This document shows positions 1 to 9,319 of a stretch of 64,000 nucleotides of DNA, piece after piece. The stretch covers positions 58,721-122,720 of the forward strand of contig JAEPOJ010000005.1 in the NCBI GenBank assembly GCA_017642965.1, given 5' to 3'. The notes under the pieces were generated by a model. The model had not been told where the DNA came from, searched no databases, and worked only from the letters and a program-made list of their open reading frames with translations. This DNA comes from Phycisphaerales bacterium. Its GTDB lineage: Bacteria; Planctomycetota; Phycisphaerae; Phycisphaerales; UBA1924. How positions within the stretch are numbered: position 1 is the stretch's first letter; each line of letters opens with the position of its first letter. A program made the position numbers and the translations under genes.

Positions 1-840
1 CACGGCGATGCGCACGGGGAAGAGGCGGCTGAGCGAATCAGCGCCCGGCAGGATCGAAACGACCTCGCCGTAGATCTCCTGACCCGACCCCATACCCAGT
101 GCCGGGAGACGGAGCTCGATCTTGCCCTTGGCCTTCTGCGCTTCGGATACCGCGGGGTAGGTGTCTTCCGGGATGTCGATGCGTGCCTCGAGCTTGTCGA
201 GCGAGACGATCGCGACGATGGTGTCGCCACGCCCGATCCACTGCCCGATCTCAGAGGACTTGTCAATGACGCGCCCCGAGAATGGGGCCTCGATGGTCAT
301 GTCCTCGAGCTCACGCTGCGCCAATGCGAGATCGCCCTCGGCCGTGGCGTGCTCGGCCTTTGCCTGTGCCAGCAGCGCCTTGCGGGAAGCGACGAGGGTG
401 CGTGCCTCGTCGAGCTGTGAAACGCCGGCCGAACCGAGCTGGTCGAGCTCTTCGATGCGCTCAAGGTCTCGCTGTGCGTTGTCGAGTTCCTCGGTGCGTT
501 GGGCGATGACCGCCCGCGCGTACTCGATATCCGCCTCTGCCCGAGTGACCGCGATCTGGGCGCGGGTCGCGTCGAGGCGAGCGAGGATCTCACCTTTCTC
601 GACGAGATCGCCTTCCTCGACGTCCAGCTCGACCAGGAGCCCCTCGACCTGCGAGGCGATCTCGCTCATGAGTCGCGAACGGATCTCCCCCGTGACCGCA
701 CGCCGGCGAGTAAGCGTCTCGCTCTTGACGGCATCGATGGTCACGTTGGCGGGTGGCGGCCCTTCCTGTGCGATCACGCTGCTGGGGAACAATGCGGCGA
801 TACACATCAGGATCAGGACAAACTTCATCTGCTTGGGCAT
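1..840 (-). CDS. RND efflux periplasmic adaptor (HlyD/MFP family), 3' end cut by window
   Basis: Reading the minus strand from the ATG at 840 gives 280 codons without a stop, running off the left edge, so the C-terminus is missing. Residues 1-25 form a signal peptide ending near 'SVIAQ'. The lipoyl/biotinyl half-motif 'VEEGDLVEKGEILARLD' follows at about residues 73-89, then an alpha-hairpin of roughly 80 residues rich in Glu, Leu and Arg, then the second lipoyl half 'IEAPFSGRVIDKSSEIG' and the start of a beta-barrel. This is the domain order of periplasmic adaptors that link an inner-membrane RND pump to an outer-membrane channel. The pump gene should lie further left. The gene diverges from a LacI-type regulator at 1075, which could control it. 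Substrate cannot be inferred. Confidence 0.9.
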   Translation of the reverse strand, partial: MPKQMKFVLILMCIAALFPSSVIAQEGPPPANVTIDAVKSETLTRRRAVTGEIRSRLMSEIASQVEGLLVELDVEEGDLVEKGEILARLDATRAQIAVTRAEADIEYARAVIAQRTEELDNAQRDLERIEELDQLGSAGVSQLDEARTLVASRKALLAQAKAEHATAEGDLALAQRELEDMTIEAPFSGRVIDKSSEIGQWIGRGDTIVAIVSLDKLEARIDIPEDTYPAVSEAQKAKGKIELRLPALGMGSGQEIYGEVVSILPGADSLSRLFPVRIAV

Positions 841-947
841 GTGGGGCCTCACTTCCACGCTGCGGGGGGTCCGATACGGCTCTGCTCCAGTTGGCCTCCC
901 GTGGATCAATACTAACCGCTCATTCCGAAAAATCTTCCCGCCGCCTG

Positions 948-962
948 AGAATCCCGGATTCT
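948..962. promoter_or_regulatory. Perfect 6-3-6 dyad in divergent intergenic region, candidate operator
   Basis: The sequence AGAATC-CCG-GATTCT is a perfect inverted repeat located between the divergent efflux adaptor (start 840) and LacI-type regulator (start 1075). Local regulators of the LacI family often bind palindromes in such regions. The dyad has an odd-length centre, whereas classical LacI/GalR operators have a central CpG, so the assignment is tentative. Confidence 0.35.
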
Positions 963-1074
963 GCTCGCCGAAAACGGCAAAAACCCCTACACTAGATCAA
1001 CTTTCACCGGCAACACCCCTGCCCTGTTGCGGACTCGCTCGGGTTGGTGTGCAACTGCGCAGGATGGACCAGAC

Positions 1075-2103
1075 ATGGAAAAACGCAAGACACAACGGGT
1101 CACCCTCGCGAAGGTGGCGGAACGGGCCGGGGTTGCGGAATCGACCGCATCCCGCGTGATCAACGGCTATACCCACAACTTCCGGGTTCGCCCTGAGGTC
1201 CGCCAGCGGGTGCTCGATGCCGCGGAAGAGCTCAACTACCGCCCAAACCCGATGGTCCGCTCGATCAGCGCGAAGAAGACGAATCTCGTCGCGGTCGTGG
1301 GCTGGGCATCGGACGGCGTGAACCGGACGGCGCTCTCCGAGGCGGTCCGCGCCCTGCGTGAGGCCGACAAGCACGTGTGCACCACCTTCCTCGACCCGGA
1401 CTATTCCGGCCACGAGCTCCCCTCCTGGCGCGTGGACGGGGCCGTGGCGTTGCAGGTCCGCGACACGACGGACCTCAACGAGCTCGAAGAGCAGAACATG
1501 CCCTACGTCTCGATCAATGGGCTCGCGGGCCCGGGCGGGGACGCGGTGAACTTCAATGAATCGCACGGCATGGACCAGGCGATTGACCACCTGCTCGAGC
1601 TCGGGCACACCAAGATCGCCTACGCCTACATCGATACCAAGCGCCTGAACCCGCGCGGTATCCCGCACACATCCGTCAAGCAGCGCAAGGAGGCGTACGT
1701 CTCCATCCTCGAACACCGGGGCCTCAAGCCCGTCAGTGGGTACGACCAGTTCGACCACAACGCGATGTCGTACTGCCAGATGGTGCTGCAGAAGGGCGGC
1801 GCGACGGCCGTCGTGGCGTACGACGACATCACGGCGCTCTACCTGATTCAGGCGATGAACACGCTTGGCATGAGCGTGCCCCGCGACATGTCGATCGTGG
1901 CGTTCAACGACGAACTGCCCGCGAAGGTCGCGACGCCCCCGCTCACCACGATCGCCCTGCCCGCCGCCGTTGCGGGCAAAACCGCCGGCGAGCTGCTGCT
2001 CAGCCGGCTCGCGTCGGAGCAGCCGATCCCTTCTCGCACGGTCACGCTCGACGAGACGCTGATCATCCGCAAGTCGACGGCCGCACCGCGCATCATGGAG
2101 TGA
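1075..2103 (+). CDS. LacI/GalR family transcriptional regulator
   Basis: 342 residues, normal for the family. The N-terminal helix-turn-helix covers about residues 6-30 and includes 'AGVAESTASRVINGY'; the hinge helix is near residues 50-60 ('NPMVRSISAKKT'). The rest is a periplasmic-binding-protein-like effector domain with the typical 'HLLELGHTKIAY' and 'DMSIVAFNDE' segments. The ATG at 1075 is chosen because it begins directly before the HTH and has AGGA at 1061-1064; an upstream in-frame start at 1027 would add 16 residues unlike the family. A strong intrinsic terminator follows at 2125. The effector is probably a sugar or related metabolite, but nothing in the window names it. It may act on itself and on the divergent efflux genes. 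Confidence 0.93.
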   Translation: MEKRKTQRVTLAKVAERAGVAESTASRVINGYTHNFRVRPEVRQRVLDAAEELNYRPNPMVRSISAKKTNLVAVVGWASDGVNRTALSEAVRALREADKHVCTTFLDPDYSGHELPSWRVDGAVALQVRDTTDLNELEEQNMPYVSINGLAGPGGDAVNFNESHGMDQAIDHLLELGHTKIAYAYIDTKRLNPRGIPHTSVKQRKEAYVSILEHRGLKPVSGYDQFDHNAMSYCQMVLQKGGATAVVAYDDITALYLIQAMNTLGMSVPRDMSIVAFNDELPAKVATPPLTTIALPAAVAGKTAGELLLSRLASEQPIPSRTVTLDETLIIRKSTAAPRIME

Positions 2104-2124
2104 GACGCACTGGAAGTCACCCCC

Positions 2125-2150
2125 AAACCCGCTCCTCGGAGCGGGTTTTT
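2125..2150 (+). terminator. Intrinsic terminator after LacI-type regulator
   Basis: Ten-base-pair stem AAACCCGCTC/GAGCGGGTTT with loop CTCG, running into a T-tract. It lies 22 bases after the stop codon of the regulator. Confidence 0.9.
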
Positions 2151-2220
2151 TGTTGAGCATGCTCCACACCGGGGCACGACGGACGCCGCCCCTAGAATGA
2201 CCGCAACGGGAGGTCTACTC

Positions 2221-3549
2221 ATGAATCGCTGTGGTTGGGTGCGGATGTTCACGGTGCTCGTGCTCGCCTTGAGCTTTGGTTCTGTGCTGGCTCAGGACGC
2301 ACCTGCTGAGGAACCATCGCCAACCAGCCTGGAGACCCCGGCCCAGATCGAGCAGGCCGCCGAAGAGGTGCTCACCGGGATTGAGGGGCTTGAGGACGCG
2401 GAGGTCCGGGTCTCGGGTGGTGTGCTCACGATCAGCGGAACCGCGGACGACTCGTCCGTGATCGAGGACGCGGAGCAGGCGGTGATCGCGGCGACGGGCG
2501 CGGAACGGGTGAACAACGAGATCGAGCTCTCGCTGGATCTTCAGGATCGCACACGGGGTGCCGCCAACCGGGTATCGGAGCGTGTTGAGGACTGGATCGC
2601 GTACCTCCCCGTGATCCCGGTCGCGCTCGTTCTGCTGTTGTTCTTTGCGTTGCTCGCATGGCTGCTGGGCAAGCTCCGCTGGCCCTACACGCATTTCACC
2701 CGCAACCCGTTCCTCCAGGACATCATCCGCAAGGTGACCCAGAGCGCGGTGCTGCTCGTGGGCGTGCTGCTGGCGCTGGAAATCCTCGATGCCATGGCGC
2801 TCGTGGGCGGCGTGCTCGGGGCCGCGGGCGTCGCGGGCATCGCGATCGGCTTCGCCTTTAAGGACCTGATCGAGAACTACATCGCGTCCGTGCTGCTCTC
2901 GCTCCGCCAGCCCTTCCGCCCGAAGGACCACGTGGTCATCGACGGCTACGAGGGACTTGTCACCGCGATGAACTCGCGTTCGACGGTGCTCACGACTTTC
3001 GACGGCAATGTCGTCCGTATCCCGAACGCGGTGGTCTTCAAGACCACGCTCATCAACTACACCAGCGACCGGCGCCGCCGTTTCAAGTTCAGCGCCGGGA
3101 TTGGCTACGACGTGAACCTGCCCCAGGCGATCGAGATCGGGGTCGAGACGCTGCTCAGCACGCAGGGCGTCATGAGCGAGCCCAAGCCGCAGGCGGTCGT
3201 CTCGAAGCTCGGCGATTCGAGCATCACCGTCGATCTGTACGCGTGGGTGGATCAGGACGAGTCGGACTTTTTCAAGGTGCGAAGCAACGCGATGCAGAAC
3301 GTCAAAGCGCAGTTCGACAAGTTCAACATCGATATGCCCGAGCCGATCTACAAGATCCGCATCGAGGGGACCCAGCCCCTGGAGACAACCGTTGGCGAGC
3401 CCCCGGCGGAACCGACGGAGAGTAACGAGCACGGGGACGAAACCGCGACGGGCGATATCCGCCGGGATGACACGATCGAGGATATGGTGAACGAATCCGC
3501 GGAACAGGGTTCGGACAACCTGCTCAGCAGGGATGCCCCGGCCGAGTAG
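2221..3549 (+). CDS. BON-domain MscS-type mechanosensitive channel
   Basis: 442 residues. A signal peptide (about 1-24) is followed by an acidic linker and a BON domain (about 42-108, with 'SGGVLTISGTADD'). Three hydrophobic segments come next: about 131-150, 174-190 and 194-215. The last is the pore-lining helix, rich in Gly and Ala ('GAAGVAGIAIGFAFKD'), which is the hallmark of MscS TM3. The beta-domain follows ('FRPKDHVVIDGYEG', 'RIPNAVVFKTTLINY'). The tail after residue 390 is acidic and low-complexity. The ATG at 2221 is preferred over 2197 because GGGAGG lies at 2208-2213, seven bases upstream, and the signal peptide then starts cleanly. The protein should gate solute release on hypo-osmotic shock; the BON domain suggests a contact with the outer envelope. 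Confidence 0.92.
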   Translation: MNRCGWVRMFTVLVLALSFGSVLAQDAPAEEPSPTSLETPAQIEQAAEEVLTGIEGLEDAEVRVSGGVLTISGTADDSSVIEDAEQAVIAATGAERVNNEIELSLDLQDRTRGAANRVSERVEDWIAYLPVIPVALVLLLFFALLAWLLGKLRWPYTHFTRNPFLQDIIRKVTQSAVLLVGVLLALEILDAMALVGGVLGAAGVAGIAIGFAFKDLIENYIASVLLSLRQPFRPKDHVVIDGYEGLVTAMNSRSTVLTTFDGNVVRIPNAVVFKTTLINYTSDRRRRFKFSAGIGYDVNLPQAIEIGVETLLSTQGVMSEPKPQAVVSKLGDSSITVDLYAWVDQDESDFFKVRSNAMQNVKAQFDKFNIDMPEPIYKIRIEGTQPLETTVGEPPAEPTESNEHGDETATGDIRRDDTIEDMVNESAEQGSDNLLSRDAPAE

Positions 3550-3602
3550 GCGCTGGCCTCCAGCCGACTGGCCAACTGGCCGAGATCCGATTCGATGAAA
3601 AT

Positions 3603-3634
3603 GAGCACCCGCCGCGAATCCGCGGCGGGTGCTC
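3603..3634. terminator. Strong bidirectional hairpin between convergent genes
   Basis: A perfect 14-bp stem (GAGCACCCGCCGCG/CGCGGCGGGTGCTC) with an AATC loop lies between the ends of the MscS gene (plus) and the chemoreceptor gene (minus). There is no long T-run, so it may be a weak intrinsic terminator or a shared 3'-end protecting hairpin. Confidence 0.7.
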
Positions 3635-3660
3635 GAGCAAACACACACACTCGTGCAATT

Positions 3661-5571
3661 CTAGATTTTGAAGCGGCCTGCAATGTCGTTGAGTGCGGTG
3701 GCGCGGTGTGCGAGATCGTCCATGGCCTGCGCCGACTCGCTGGCGCTGGATGAGACCTGCTCGGTCACGCTGGTGATCTCCTGGATGGTCCGGGAGACGT
3801 CTGAGCTGGCGGCGGACTGCTCGTTGGTCGCCGCGGCGATCGAGTTGACCATGTCGCTGAGATCGACCGCGTAGGTCTTGATCTGGCTGAGCGACTCACC
3901 CGCCGAGGATGCCTGTTCGACACCCGAGTTGACGCACTCGGTGCCCTGCTGCATCTGTTCGACGGCCCGGGCGGTGTCCTTGCGGATCGCGGTGATCGAT
4001 TGCTCGACCTCCTCGGTCGCCTGGGTGGTTCGGTCGGCGAGCTTGCGGACCTCATCGGCGACGACCGCGAAGCCGCGACCGTGCTCGCCGGCCCGGGCGG
4101 CCTCGATGGCGGCGTTGAGCGCGAGCAGGTTGGTCTGGTCCGCGATGTCGTTGATGACCGCGATGACCTGACCGATCTCCTCGCTGCGGCGTCCGAGCTC
4201 GGACACGGACGTGCTCCCGGCACGGACCGCCTCGTTGATCTTCTGCATGTCCTTGATCGTGGAGTCCACCACCGCGCTGCCCTCGTTGGCCGACTCGCCC
4301 GACGCGTTCGCGTGATCGGCGGCCTGCTTGGACTTGACGGCGACCTCCTCCGCGGAGGAGCTGAGCTCGATGATTGCCGCGGAGCAACGCTCGACGAGCT
4401 GGGTCTGGTGTCCCATCCCGCTGTGCGTTTCGTTGGCGAGCGCGGCCACCTGGGTCGTGGTCGACGAGATCTGATTCGCCGAGTCCTGCAGGCTGCGGAC
4501 GATGTCTGTGAGCGAATCGCACAGGGTATTCATGGATGTCGCGAGCTGGCCAAGATCGTCGTTGGTCTCCAGCTCAACGTGGTCGATCGTCAGGTCGCCG
4601 GCCGCGAGCGCGTTGCTCATGTCCGTGAGGCGACGGATGGGGATCGTGATCGAGCGGATGATCATGAACGCGATACCGACGCCGATCACCGCGGTCATAA
4701 AGAGCATCGCGATCGACACGCGCTTGGCGTTGGCCAGGGTATCGGTGAGGTTGCTCGTGGCGTCCGGCGCATCGTTGACGATGTCCTCGAGCTGCTGTTC
4801 GAGCTGCGTGTGCACCACGGCGACCTGCGAGCGTGTGTCGGCCAGCTGCTGGTCCGCCTCGGCGAGCTTGTTGATGGCGTTGTAGTAGACTTCCCAGTTC
4901 TTCGCCCATGCCTCGCGGTTCTCGGCGGGGATGTCGAGGCGTTCGACCGCCTCTTCGAACTCCTCCAGACGCTGCGCGATGCGACCGATGTACTTCTCCG
5001 CGTCGCCGCGCATCAGGTAGTCCTTCTCGTGGCGTCGGCACATGAGCATCAGCACCGTGAGCTCGTCGTGGCCCGAGCCGGCGAGCGCCTCTTCAACCGT
5101 GTGCACCGCTTCGCGCAGCTTACCCTCGAGCCCTTCCTTCTCGGTCAGCCCGCGTGTCTGCATCAGCGACGTCAGGTCCGCGAAGAGCTGCTTGTACTCG
5201 TTGAGCTGGGCCAGCGCGGTATCGACCTTGGGCTTCCAGTACTCCCCTCGCTCCATTTCTGTGAGGGAGGTCAGCTCCTGCTCAACGCCCGCGATGGCGA
5301 TCTGAAACTCCTCGAGCTGCTGCAGGTCGCGTTCGAGGAAGAACTGGTTCTGGATCTCGCTGGCTCGGTAGAGCGAAGCGCGGGCTCGCTCGGCGCTCCC
5401 CCGCTCTGCAACCGGGCCCTCGAGGACCGCGTGGGTCTCTTCCGCCGATTTCGCGGAGAGGAGCACACTCGTGCCACCGGTGACAAACGCGAGAACAATC
5501 ATGAGCCCAAAGCCGCCAAAGAGCTTGGCCTTGAGTGGGGTTTTCCGATTCAATCGCTTGAGCACAGCCAT
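3661..5571 (-). CDS. Methyl-accepting chemotaxis protein
   Basis: About 636 residues. TM1 spans about 17-38, followed by a periplasmic helical-bundle sensor of about 270 residues and TM2 ('[20 protein letters not shown]'). A HAMP domain and a long cytoplasmic coiled coil follow. The conserved signalling tip is present ('[20 protein letters not shown]', '[18 protein letters not shown]'). It should pass a ligand signal to CheA/CheW, none of which is encoded here. The start is uncertain. ATG 5571 has AAAGGA immediately before it; GTG 5565 places the same AAAGGA at ideal spacing; ATG 5604 lacks a Shine-Dalgarno site. The ligand is unknown. Confidence 0.93.
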   Translation of the reverse strand: MAVLKRLNRKTPLKAKLFGGFGLMIVLAFVTGGTSVLLSAKSAEETHAVLEGPVAERGSAERARASLYRASEIQNQFFLERDLQQLEEFQIAIAGVEQELTSLTEMERGEYWKPKVDTALAQLNEYKQLFADLTSLMQTRGLTEKEGLEGKLREAVHTVEEALAGSGHDELTVLMLMCRRHEKDYLMRGDAEKYIGRIAQRLEEFEEAVERLDIPAENREAWAKNWEVYYNAINKLAEADQQLADTRSQVAVVHTQLEQQLEDIVNDAPDATSNLTDTLANAKRVSIAMLFMTAVIGVGIAFMIIRSITIPIRRLTDMSNALAAGDLTIDHVELETNDDLGQLATSMNTLCDSLTDIVRSLQDSANQISSTTTQVAALANETHSGMGHQTQLVERCSAAIIELSSSAEEVAVKSKQAADHANASGESANEGSAVVDSTIKDMQKINEAVRAGSTSVSELGRRSEEIGQVIAVINDIADQTNLLALNAAIEAARAGEHGRGFAVVADEVRKLADRTTQATEEVEQSITAIRKDTARAVEQMQQGTECVNSGVEQASSAGESLSQIKTYAVDLSDMVNSIAAATNEQSAASSDVSRTIQEITSVTEQVSSSASESAQAMDDLAHRATALNDIAGRFKI

Positions 5572-5724
5572 TCCTTTCACCAGCTTCAGTGCGGTCACCC
5601 CCATACTGCGGACGGGGTGCGTGCGGGGATGTCGGGCGGGATGTCCCCCAGATCCAGCGAGACCCTCATGCAATCCACACAAATGAGTGACATGCCCTAG
5701 CAGGTTTCACATAGAGGCCGCGTG

Positions 5725-5749
5725 CCCCACAACTCCGCGCGATGTGGGG
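5725..5749 (-). terminator. Hairpin between antiporter and chemoreceptor genes
   Basis: Seven-base-pair stem CCCCACA/TGTGGGG with an 11-base loop, downstream of the Kef-type antiporter gene. There is no T-run on the minus strand, so a terminator role is weakly supported. Confidence 0.35.
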
Positions 5750-5801
5750 ACGAACAGCGGGCGCCACCGCCTGTACAAGCGGTATAGATGGGCTGATCAG
5801 G

Positions 5802-7463
5802 TCAGAGGGCTTCCGTGGCCGCGGTCCGCAGGCGTCGGCGCAGGCGTGCGGCAAGGCGGGTGCCGACGAGCTGCTCCTCGTCGAGCACCTCGTGGGCCCC
5901 GGCATCGAGCAGTTCCTGCTTGTAGCGGTGGTAGCGTCCGCGTGCGATCACGTGGATCTCCGGGGCGCAATCGCGGATCAGTCCGATGATCTTCTTGGCG
6001 GCGGGCGGGTCCGGTATCGTCACGATCGCGATCTGGGCGTGGTGGATCTTGAGGTGCTCCAGAACATCGGCCTGCGTGGCGTCGGCGACGTGGGCGTGCA
6101 GCCCGAGATCGCGCGCGGTGCGGATCATGCCGGCGTTCATATCCACTACGTCGACACGCAGCGGGAGCTTGCTCGCCGCCCGCCCGATCGCCTGGCCCGC
6201 GGGGCCGAAGCCGATGATGACGACGTGCTTTCGCGTATCGTCCTCCTCAACCCCGTCGTCGTGGTCTCTCGCGCCGTTCCCGAGCCCCAGGAGGCGGTGG
6301 ATGGCGATGGAGATCGCCGGCGCCAGCATCACGAGAAAGGGTGTCACGAAGAGCGACACGATCGTGGCAGAGACGATGAGCGTGAAGGTTTCCTCTTCGA
6401 TCAGCCCACCCTTGGCTGCCGCGGCCGCGAGCACGAATGAGAACTCGCCCACCTGCGCGAGGCAGATGCCCGAGGCGAACGCGGCCCGCGAGGCCACGCC
6501 GAAAGATTTGAGCACGATCCAGATCACAAGTGATTTGCCGATGACGATCGCCGCCACCAGCGCCATGACCGGCCCGATGTGCTCGATAAACCAGACCGGG
6601 TCACCGAGCATCCCGATGGACGCGAAGAAGAGGGTGACAAGGAGCGTCTTGATGGACGCGACGTCCGCGCGGATCTGGGTCGCGAACGGTGACTCGGCGA
6701 GGATCATGCCCGCCACGAAAGCGCCAAGAGCGGGCGAGAGACCCAGCTCGTGCGAGCCCCACGCGGCGCCGATGCCGACCACGAACGCGAGCAGGATGGG
6801 CAGGTCGCGGTTCTGGCGGAGCGCCTCGAGCCCGAGCACCAGCGGGGCGATCTTGTTCAGCAGCACGTAGAGCACGACCACGAGTCCGCCCGCGAGCAGC
6901 AGCGCGCGGAGCATGCCCATGCCCACCTCGCTCATTGTGCCCTCGCCACCCAGGACCGTGACAAGCAGAAACAGCGGTACGACCGCGATGTCCTGCATGA
7001 GCAGGATCCCGAGGGCGTACCGCCCGTGGACGCTCTCGATCTCGGCCCGGGCGATGAGCAGGCGGAGCACGCACGCCGTGGAGCTGAGCGAAACGATTGC
7101 TCCGATGACGATGGAGGAGTTGAACGAAAGCCCGAGCGCCTTGGCGCACACCAGACCGACGCCCATGGTAACCAGGATCTGCGCGGCCCCGCCGCCCAGC
7201 GCGGCGATCCCGAGGCGTTTGAGGCGAGGCCACGAGAACTCGAGACCGATGGCGAAGAGCAGGAGGGCCACTCCGAGCTCCGCGAGGTGCGTGACGTGCT
7301 CACCGTCGGAGACGAGCCCGATCGCGTTGGGACCGATGAGCGTGCCTGCTGCGAGGTAGCCAAGGATCGCGCTCTGGCGGAACCGCTCGCACACCAGCCC
7401 GAGCACGAGCGCACCGCCCAGCAGGAACAGAATTTCCATGATGGTGTGCCAGAACTCGGCCAT
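5802..7463 (-). CDS. Kef-type (CPA2) K+/H+ antiporter with C-terminal TrkA-N domain
   Basis: 553 residues. The first 390 or so are about twelve hydrophobic segments of a Na+/H+-exchanger-type transporter, including 'FRQSAILGYLAAGTLIGPNA' near the N-terminus. A short charged linker leads to a Rossmann TrkA-N domain with the nucleotide-binding loop 'VVIIGFGPAGQAIG' at about residue 428. This is the architecture of KefB/KefC-like potassium-efflux systems; the domain binds NAD(H) or a related ligand and gates the pore. The start at 7463 gives a normal N-terminus; the 31 upstream in-frame residues are unlike the family. The gene diverges from a two-RCK K+ channel at 7626, so the pair probably sets potassium balance together. 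No KefF/KefG ancillary gene is seen. Confidence 0.92.
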   Translation of the reverse strand: MAEFWHTIMEILFLLGGALVLGLVCERFRQSAILGYLAAGTLIGPNAIGLVSDGEHVTHLAELGVALLLFAIGLEFSWPRLKRLGIAALGGGAAQILVTMGVGLVCAKALGLSFNSSIVIGAIVSLSSTACVLRLLIARAEIESVHGRYALGILLMQDIAVVPLFLLVTVLGGEGTMSEVGMGMLRALLLAGGLVVVLYVLLNKIAPLVLGLEALRQNRDLPILLAFVVGIGAAWGSHELGLSPALGAFVAGMILAESPFATQIRADVASIKTLLVTLFFASIGMLGDPVWFIEHIGPVMALVAAIVIGKSLVIWIVLKSFGVASRAAFASGICLAQVGEFSFVLAAAAAKGGLIEEETFTLIVSATIVSLFVTPFLVMLAPAISIAIHRLLGLGNGARDHDDGVEEDDTRKHVVIIGFGPAGQAIGRAASKLPLRVDVVDMNAGMIRTARDLGLHAHVADATQADVLEHLKIHHAQIAIVTIPDPPAAKKIIGLIRDCAPEIHVIARGRYHRYKQELLDAGAHEVLDEEQLVGTRLAARLRRRLRTAATEAL

Positions 7464-7625
7464 GTCGATCACCCTGTAGATGGTGAGGGGCAAGGGACGC
7501 GCAATCGGGGTTGACAGAAGATCATACTCGCCGACGCGGCACAGCTCCCGATACACGGATCGGAACGCCCGAATGTGTTACGATCCTTCGAGCCCAACAC
7601 CCGACGCCTGAGCAAACGGAGTCGC

Positions 7626-9314
7626 ATGAAGTCCATCGCCGCCCAGATCCTGATCCTCACCCGCCAGCGCAGCTCGCGACGCAACCTCAAGGCCCTCGCC
7701 AAGTTCCTCGCGGTGCTCATCGGGATGATCCTGACGTACACGGTGATCTTCCACTTCATCATGGACTACGAGGATCAGGACCACACCCTCATCTCCGGGC
7801 TGTATTGGACGCTCGTGACCATGTCCACGCTCGGGTTCGGCGACATCACGTTTGAGAGCGATCTCGGACGGGTCTTCACCATTATCGTGATCCTCTCAGG
7901 AACGCTGTTCCTGCTCGTGCTCCTGCCGTTCACTTTTATTCAGTTCTTCTATGCCCCGTGGATGGAATCGCAGGCCCAGGCGAGCGTGCCGCAGAACCTG
8001 CCTGAGAGCGAGCACGACCACATCCTGCTCACCCAGCTCGACCCGGTCACCGAAGCGCTGATCAAGAAGCTTGAGCAGTTCGGGCACAGCTACGCGCTCA
8101 TCGTGGAAGAACTCGACCAGACTCGGCGCCTCCACGACCAGAACTACCGGGTGATGCACGGCGACCTCGACGACCCGGAAACATATGAAGCTGCGCGGCT
8201 TGGGCGGGCGGCCATGCTCGTCTCGACGCTCAGCGACGCCGAGGACACCACGGTCTGTATCACCGCCCGCGGGGTCAGCGATACGACACCCATCGTGACC
8301 ACGGTGGAGGACCCGATCTCGAAGCAGATCCACGAGATGGCCGGCGCGAGCGATGTCATCCGCCTGCCGGAGATCATGGGTCAGGCGCTGGCGCGTTGCA
8401 GTTCGGGCGGCGATGCCATCACCCACACCGTTGCGAGCTTCGGCACGCTGCACCTTGCCGAGGCCAACGCCGCCAAGACCCCGCTGGTCGGCAAGACCCT
8501 GCGGGAGAACCGCCTGGGCGACCTGGGCGTGAGCGTCGCGGGGCTCTGGGAGCGGGGCGATTTCAAGCCCGCCGGCCCCGACAGCGTGGTTGGGCCCAAC
8601 ACCGTGCTGATGGTCGTGGGGTCCGAGGAGCAACTGCTCAACTATGACGAGCACTTCGCGATCTACGCCGTCACCGGGGAACCGGTGATCCTGATCGGGA
8701 GCGGCCGGATCGGCAAGGCCACCGCTGAAGCGCTCGAAGAGCGCGGCGTGAAGTACCGTGTGATCGAGCAGGATCCGCGTCGCGTGATCGATCCGGTCAA
8801 CACGATCGTCGGAAACGCGGCGGACCCCGAGATCCTGAAAGAGGCCGGGATCGCGACCACCCCCACCGTGATCATCACCACCAACGACGACGACACGAAC
8901 CTCTACCTGACGCTGCTGTGCCGCCAATCGAACCCCGACGTGGAGATCATCGCGCGGTGCACGCTCGACAAGCACGTGAAGGCCCTGCACAAGGCCGGGG
9001 CGGACTTCGTTCAGTCGTACGCGTCGATCGGCGCGTCGAGCATCTTCAACCTGCTGCAGAAGAGCCGCGTCGTGACCGTGACCCAGGGGCTCGACGTCTT
9101 CCGCGTCAACGTGCCCGAGGAGGTCGTCGGCAAGCGGATCATGGAGTGCGGCATCCGCGAGAAAACCGGCTGCACCATCATCGGCTACCACGATAGCGAA
9201 ACGCTCCAGCCCAACCCTCGTCCGGAAACGGTGCTCGAAAAGGGACGCGAGATGCTGATGATCGGCGACTGGGAGTCACGCAACCGATTCTTCAAGGCCT
9301 ACAACGCGAGCTGA
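7626..9314 (+). CDS. Ion-channel protein with two RCK/TrkA domains
   Basis: 562 residues. The N-terminal fifth holds two membrane helices around the pore loop with filter 'TLGFGDI' (a K+-channel TxGFGD signature), near residue 66. Two RCK modules follow. In the first the nucleotide loop is degenerate ('ILLTQLDPVTEALIKKL' with no GxGxxG). In the second it is intact ('VILIGSGRIGKATAEALEER', about residue 356), and it ends in a TrkA-C-like segment. A single chain with two RCK domains and one two-TM pore is the layout of ligand-gated prokaryotic K+ channels. ATG 7626 is preceded by CGGAG. It is divergent to the Kef-type antiporter and convergent, with only five bases between, to the lipoprotein gene at 9320. 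Confidence 0.9.
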   Translation: MKSIAAQILILTRQRSSRRNLKALAKFLAVLIGMILTYTVIFHFIMDYEDQDHTLISGLYWTLVTMSTLGFGDITFESDLGRVFTIIVILSGTLFLLVLLPFTFIQFFYAPWMESQAQASVPQNLPESEHDHILLTQLDPVTEALIKKLEQFGHSYALIVEELDQTRRLHDQNYRVMHGDLDDPETYEAARLGRAAMLVSTLSDAEDTTVCITARGVSDTTPIVTTVEDPISKQIHEMAGASDVIRLPEIMGQALARCSSGGDAITHTVASFGTLHLAEANAAKTPLVGKTLRENRLGDLGVSVAGLWERGDFKPAGPDSVVGPNTVLMVVGSEEQLLNYDEHFAIYAVTGEPVILIGSGRIGKATAEALEERGVKYRVIEQDPRRVIDPVNTIVGNAADPEILKEAGIATTPTVIITTNDDDTNLYLTLLCRQSNPDVEIIARCTLDKHVKALHKAGADFVQSYASIGASSIFNLLQKSRVVTVTQGLDVFRVNVPEEVVGKRIMECGIREKTGCTIIGYHDSETLQPNPRPETVLEKGREMLMIGDWESRNRFFKAYNAS

Positions 9315-9319
9315 CACGA

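Noticed and set aside
4000-5700. Long plus-strand open frame (566 codons) across the chemoreceptor gene
   Set aside because: It is a shadow of the minus-strand MCP gene: its sequence is Arg/Asp/Leu/His-rich with no domain, whereas the minus strand encodes a full chemoreceptor with TM, HAMP and signalling tip.
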